Shown piece after piece: positions 62,001-64,000 of a DNA stretch of 64,000 nucleotides (its first letter is position 1; each line of letters begins with the position of its first letter). Source of the DNA: an uncultured Ruminococcus sp. (lineage in GTDB: Bacteria; Bacillota; Clostridia; Monoglobales; Monoglobaceae); the NCBI GenBank assembly GCA_902766745.1, contig CACXES010000160.1, positions 1 through 64,000 on the forward strand, given 5' to 3'. Below the pieces are notes generated by a model that had not been told where the DNA came from, did not search any database, and saw only the letters and a program-made list of their open reading frames with translations. The position numbers and the translations under genes are program-made.

Positions 62001-62117
62001 ACGCTCACGGGTCACAAACCCCGTAAACGGAACGTCTGATATTTTTTTGTATATCCGAGACCGTGTGTATTCAATAAGATCCTCGGTTAGCTTTTTGTGT
62101 TTAGGTGTAAAAATCAT
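59067..62117 (-). CDS. GH38 alpha-mannosidase
   Basis: A 1016-residue cytoplasmic, zinc-dependent retaining alpha-mannosidase. Zn ligands H and D are in VGHSHLDLEWTWAL (about 249), the nucleophile Asp is in LWLPDVFGIS (about 363), and the further conserved FGHGDGGGG is at about 450. The C-terminal half is the beta-rich domain with LTSLRDKNGTEY. The ATG at 62117 is chosen for its position after GGAGCGAGG. A TTG ten codons earlier lies before that site. There is no signal peptide. The upstream region holds two decayed gene starts and a promoter (62463) that probably drives this gene. Confidence 0.93.
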   Translation of the reverse strand: MIFTPKHKKLTEDLIEYTRSRIYKKISDVPFTGFVTRERLSLDEAKARPAVLMEPGTKWGKKWEYAWLFAEVKISDELDGKRVVFKAPLGEGIVFVNGMVFGALDKEHKEITLTQNAKLGEKFDIAFEVYAGHGPEDLIFTALPGTECGEFSEDILQKVIENGEIGTFSDEVFMFLMDINTLFILQQKLDTKSLRYKMLSKCVKSVCAAVDVESNDEGFIKQITRAREIMKPYLECKNGSTASTFFVVGHSHLDLEWTWALNETRRKTARTLGNQLKIIEEYPEYRYVQSQPWIFETVKNEYPELYSEVKKAIADGKIIPEGGTWVEMDSNLPSGESIIRQFILGKKFVRDEFEKECRVLWLPDVFGISAALPQIMKGCGTDFIYNAKMSWSYDNKVPLPTGTYKWRGIDGTEVVLYSNPGYASTMRPDQNIDIFENTGNIENVPDAMVAFGHGDGGGGATREHLELAIRQRDLEGTPKIKMSTPGEFFDNVSEKYDVLKVFDGELWYAEHKGSYTTQAKTKKLNRKSEISLREAEFWTALSGLDENTAFESLWKEVLFNQFHDILPGTAVERVYERAEKSYEDVIRKSGEICRRAQSSFVDSCGDALTVFNSLPWRRTVEICLPDGFCGIGTADGERCHTYISEGKIYADVSVEGCGIKSFCLFKDGTPETETADGDLVLENEFLRAEFKEDGTLTSLRDKNGTEYISSPSNKFRMYKNLPAHFDAWDIDADYRDREVEIEGETTTRIVSRTKSKTILLVKKEMQNSTLEQRVILKSDSPRLDFETTVEWNETHKLLKVDFDTNINTRELLSEIQFGHIKRPVTENLPTDKVFYETFQHKWSALAEGGRCFAVLNDSKYGVSASSGKISLTLLTSSMAPMRNADKGHHTFTYSICPANVSLENSDIVREAYFLNCPAGVVPGYTEPKTLFTVSDKNVVLETVKSAENGSGDIIVRLYDSVNKRTKCTLDCGFDISEAYVTNMLEENQNSAEVCGNSITMDIPPFGILTLRIKIKK

Positions 62118-62171
62118 TTTTATTTTCCTCGCTCCTTTGGTGTTCAATTTAAGTTTAAGATCTCCAGTGCG

Positions 62172-62273
62172 TCAGTAACGGGTACAGGTATCCCATCCAT
62201 CGCCATAATCGGCCTTAGTCCCTACACATCCGAGCATTGATGCCGTAAGCATAAGTATCGGTGTAACGCTCAT
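62172..62273 (-). pseudogene. Remnant of a solute-binding lipoprotein start
   Basis: A 33-codon frame reads PILMLTASMLGCVGTKADYG and stops soon after. The LGCVGTK piece matches the lipobox region of the binding protein at 39687 (TGCVGTK). Ribosome-binding signals are weak. It is best explained as the surviving beginning of a lost sugar-binding protein gene. Confidence 0.5.
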
Positions 62274-62377
62274 CGCTTTTACGATTTACCCACTTTCAAA
62301 ACTGCATTTATTTATTCATTCAACGGCATCGTAACATCATAGTGTAAAATTTCGCGATTTGTTGTCCGTCGGCTTTC

Positions 62378-62431
62378 TTACCACGGAATATTTGGTATAT
62401 TTTCACAGGAAATTTTCATATTTATAGTCAT
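62378..62431 (-). pseudogene. Remnant of a GH130-type N-terminus
   Basis: A 17-codon frame with a good AGGAG site begins at 62431 and reads MTINMKISCENIPNIPW, then stops. The pattern ENIPNIPW is typical of the very start of mannosyl-phosphorylases of the GH130 family. The frame ends where such proteins continue. A short leader peptide is the alternative. Confidence 0.45.
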
Positions 62432-62462
62432 CTGCTCCTAATTTTGTATATATTTTTACTTA

Positions 62463-62491
62463 ATTATATCACTCGATTATCTAAAAGTCTA
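62463..62491 (-). promoter_or_regulatory. Promoter upstream of the GH38 region
   Basis: On the - strand TAGACT (62486-62491), a 17-base spacer, then an extended -10 TGA-TATAAT (62463-62468). It sits above the two gene remnants and is the best candidate for GH38 transcription. Confidence 0.6.
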
Positions 62492-62546
62492 TACACAAAG
62501 ATTTCCTATATCGCCAAATTATGAACAATAATGGCTTTTTTCGCCG

Positions 62547-62594
<48 letters not shown>

Positions 62595-62707
62595 CGGATT
62601 TTTCCCTGTACTGCATCCGAAATTTCATTTGTTTTTGTATCTTTATTTCCGGTTATCCATTTTGAATTTTCGGATATAATATGTATTCCTTTTTAATTTA
62701 CTCTCAA

Positions 62708-63892
62708 TCAATCCAAGCAAGAGTAAAAAACATTTTTTAATTCATCATGCCATTTTTCTCCGCTGGCGTGAATTTGCTGAAAATATGTTAATGACATCTT
62801 TTTCTCAGAATCAACAAGAGAATATGCTCCTGCAGCACCGTCCCAGCCAAATTCGCCGATTGAACTCATAGAACCGCTTTGACTCCTGTCAAGATGTGTT
62901 CTGACTCCCAAGCCGTATCCGTAACCCATTCTCAGATTATAAAAATCCTCAAGTGCTCTGCCGGTCAGATGATTTGTACGCATCAATTCTATTGCAGCCG
63001 GCGACAAAATGCGATTCCCGCTTTTTCCAACGCCGCCGTTTGCAATTGCATCAAGAAATAGGGCGTAATCATCTGTGCTTGAAATCAGTCCCGCGCCGCC
63101 GCTTTGGTACTCGTCGGTAAAGTTATAAACACATTCAAGCGGCAAAAGTTTAGGATTTCCGTTTTCATCAAATGCGTATCTCTTCGCCATTTTTGCAAGC
63201 CTGTCTTCATCTTTGGGAACACCGAAAAATGTATTCTTCATACCAAGCGGCTCAAAAATATTTTCTTGCATATAATCTCCGAATTTCTTGCCGGAAATAA
63301 TTTCAACCAATGCACCGAGCATATCATGGCATAAGCTGTATTGGAACCTTGTACCGGGTTCAAAATGAAGAATCGATTGTGAAAGTGATTTTACAATTTC
63401 AACAGTTGATTTCTTTCCTGAAGCTATTGCTTCTTTAATACAATCTGCATTCAGATTATAATCAAAACCTGCGCTCATTGTAAATAAATCCCTAAATGTA
63501 ATCTGATTTTTCGCATATCCGAATTCATCGATTTTTCTGTATTTACCCGAATCTCTTCCTGTTGTAATCGCTGATGCTTTATCATCAATTTGCTCTGACG
63601 CCGCAATTTTCATCTTTGAGAATTCGGGAATATATTCCGAAATCGGATCACTAAGTACAAATTTACCTTGTTCAAGCAGCTGCAAAGCACAGGTGCAGGT
63701 GAGCATTTTAGTCATCGAAAAAATAATATACAGCTCATCTCCGTTAATCGGCTTATTATTTTCAATATCACTTTTACCCGTAAAATATCTGAACACTAAT
63801 TCATGCTCTTTATACACGGCACAGTCAACACCCGGGATTTTGTATTCATCTACCGATTTATCCAAATAATTACTTAATCTTGTAAAATTCAT
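62708..63892 (-). CDS. Serine beta-lactamase-family hydrolase
   Basis: A 394-residue serine hydrolase of the class C beta-lactamase/EstB type. The catalytic S-x-x-K is in FSMTKMLTC (Ser about 58). The Tyr region is FQYSLCHDML, where the usual Y-x-N is replaced by Y-S-L. The C-terminal box is GWDGAAGAYS. There is no signal peptide, so it is probably a cytoplasmic esterase, not a resistance enzyme. Removing ester groups from glycan fragments is possible but unproven. GGGAG precedes the ATG at 63892. It lies just downstream of an oxidoreductase gene, 26 bases away. Confidence 0.85.
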   Translation of the reverse strand: MNFTRLSNYLDKSVDEYKIPGVDCAVYKEHELVFRYFTGKSDIENNKPINGDELYIIFSMTKMLTCTCALQLLEQGKFVLSDPISEYIPEFSKMKIAASEQIDDKASAITTGRDSGKYRKIDEFGYAKNQITFRDLFTMSAGFDYNLNADCIKEAIASGKKSTVEIVKSLSQSILHFEPGTRFQYSLCHDMLGALVEIISGKKFGDYMQENIFEPLGMKNTFFGVPKDEDRLAKMAKRYAFDENGNPKLLPLECVYNFTDEYQSGGAGLISSTDDYALFLDAIANGGVGKSGNRILSPAAIELMRTNHLTGRALEDFYNLRMGYGYGLGVRTHLDRSQSGSMSSIGEFGWDGAAGAYSLVDSEKKMSLTYFQQIHASGEKWHDELKNVFYSCLD

Positions 63893-63918
63893 TTAAATTC
63901 TCCCTTTTACACCAATTG

Positions 63919-64000
63919 TTATTTTACCGTCAAGACTACCTTTCCGACATTTTCTCCTCTGTAGAGAATATCATGTGCCGCCTCTGCGTCGGTTATCGGC
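63919..64000 (-). CDS. Zinc-binding dehydrogenase/quinone reductase-like protein, C-terminal end
   Basis: The window ends inside a gene on the - strand. The visible tail reads ITDAEAAHDILYRGENVGKV, then VLTVK and stop (TAA 63919-63921). The pattern A-A-H-x-x-L-x-x-G-x-N-V-G-K-V-V-L is typical of the end of medium-chain zinc-type alcohol dehydrogenases and quinone reductases. Its substrate is unknown. Confidence 0.65.
   Translation of the reverse strand, partial: PITDAEAAHDILYRGENVGKVVLTVK

Noticed and set aside
62378-62431. Leader peptide controlling GH38
   Set aside because: Possible, but ENIPNIPW matches the start of GH130-type proteins too well, so a remnant is preferred.

Overview
The window looks like the chromosome of a Gram-positive, low-to-mid-GC gut-type member of the Clostridia. 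The evidence is strong AGGAGG ribosome-binding sites with frequent TTG/GTG starts, S-layer-homology (SLH) anchored proteins, a Gram-positive type IV secretion system, Clostridia-style rubrerythrin, and carbohydrate ABC transporters. An SLH-rich polysaccharide degrader of the Monoglobus kind fits the gene content, but I cannot fix the genus from this sequence.

Region 1 (1 to about 26.5 kb, almost all + strand) is an integrative conjugative element (ICE). It lies next to the 3' end of a rubrerythrin gene (1-54). From left to right it carries: candidate integrase arm sites (197-321), a tyrosine integrase, two regulatory or replication-type proteins, a promoter with a terminator-bearing leader (3412-3531), the conjugation machinery (pilin-like protein, VirB6-like channel with a repeat tail, NlpC/P60 hydrolase, PrgI-like protein, VirB4 ATPase, accessory proteins, VirD4/TraG coupling protein), a Phd/RelE-type toxin-antitoxin pair under its own promoter, an S1-domain protein, a 1837-residue SLH surface protein with 14 Cys/His modules, a small membrane protein, a structured leader RNA, a DUF3268-type zinc-finger protein, a sigma-like factor and a signal peptidase. 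The last three genes overlap by ATGA. I could recognise no relaxase and no right-hand attachment site.

Region 2 (about 26.5-29 kb) is a boundary zone. It holds an AAA/DUF4143 ATPase, an HU protein, two gene remnants (YgjV-like and AraC-like) fused head to head, and two copies of a long hairpin repeat.

Region 3 (29-64 kb, entirely - strand) is a glycan-utilisation locus. It encodes a LacI regulator translationally coupled to a GH116 enzyme, a GH78 rhamnosidase, two tandem GH130-like phosphorylases, a solute-binding protein with two permeases (no ATPase gene nearby), a set of large secreted proteins (two with SLH domains, two with glycosidase-like catalytic cores, two sharing an N-terminal beta-sandwich-type module), a GH13 alpha-glucosidase, a GH38 alpha-mannosidase, a serine beta-lactamase-family hydrolase and the end of a zinc-type oxidoreductase. 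Between GH38 and the hydrolase are decayed starts of a GH130-type gene and a solute-binding lipoprotein.

Taken together, region 3 can be read as a pathway in which S-layer-bound proteins capture and cut a heteroglycan at the surface, an ABC importer takes up the oligosaccharides, and cytoplasmic GH78, GH116, GH130, GH38 and GH13 enzymes finish the job. Rhamnose, mannose and glucose are the likely sugars. The ICE adds an unrelated large surface protein and its own candidate expression and processing genes.
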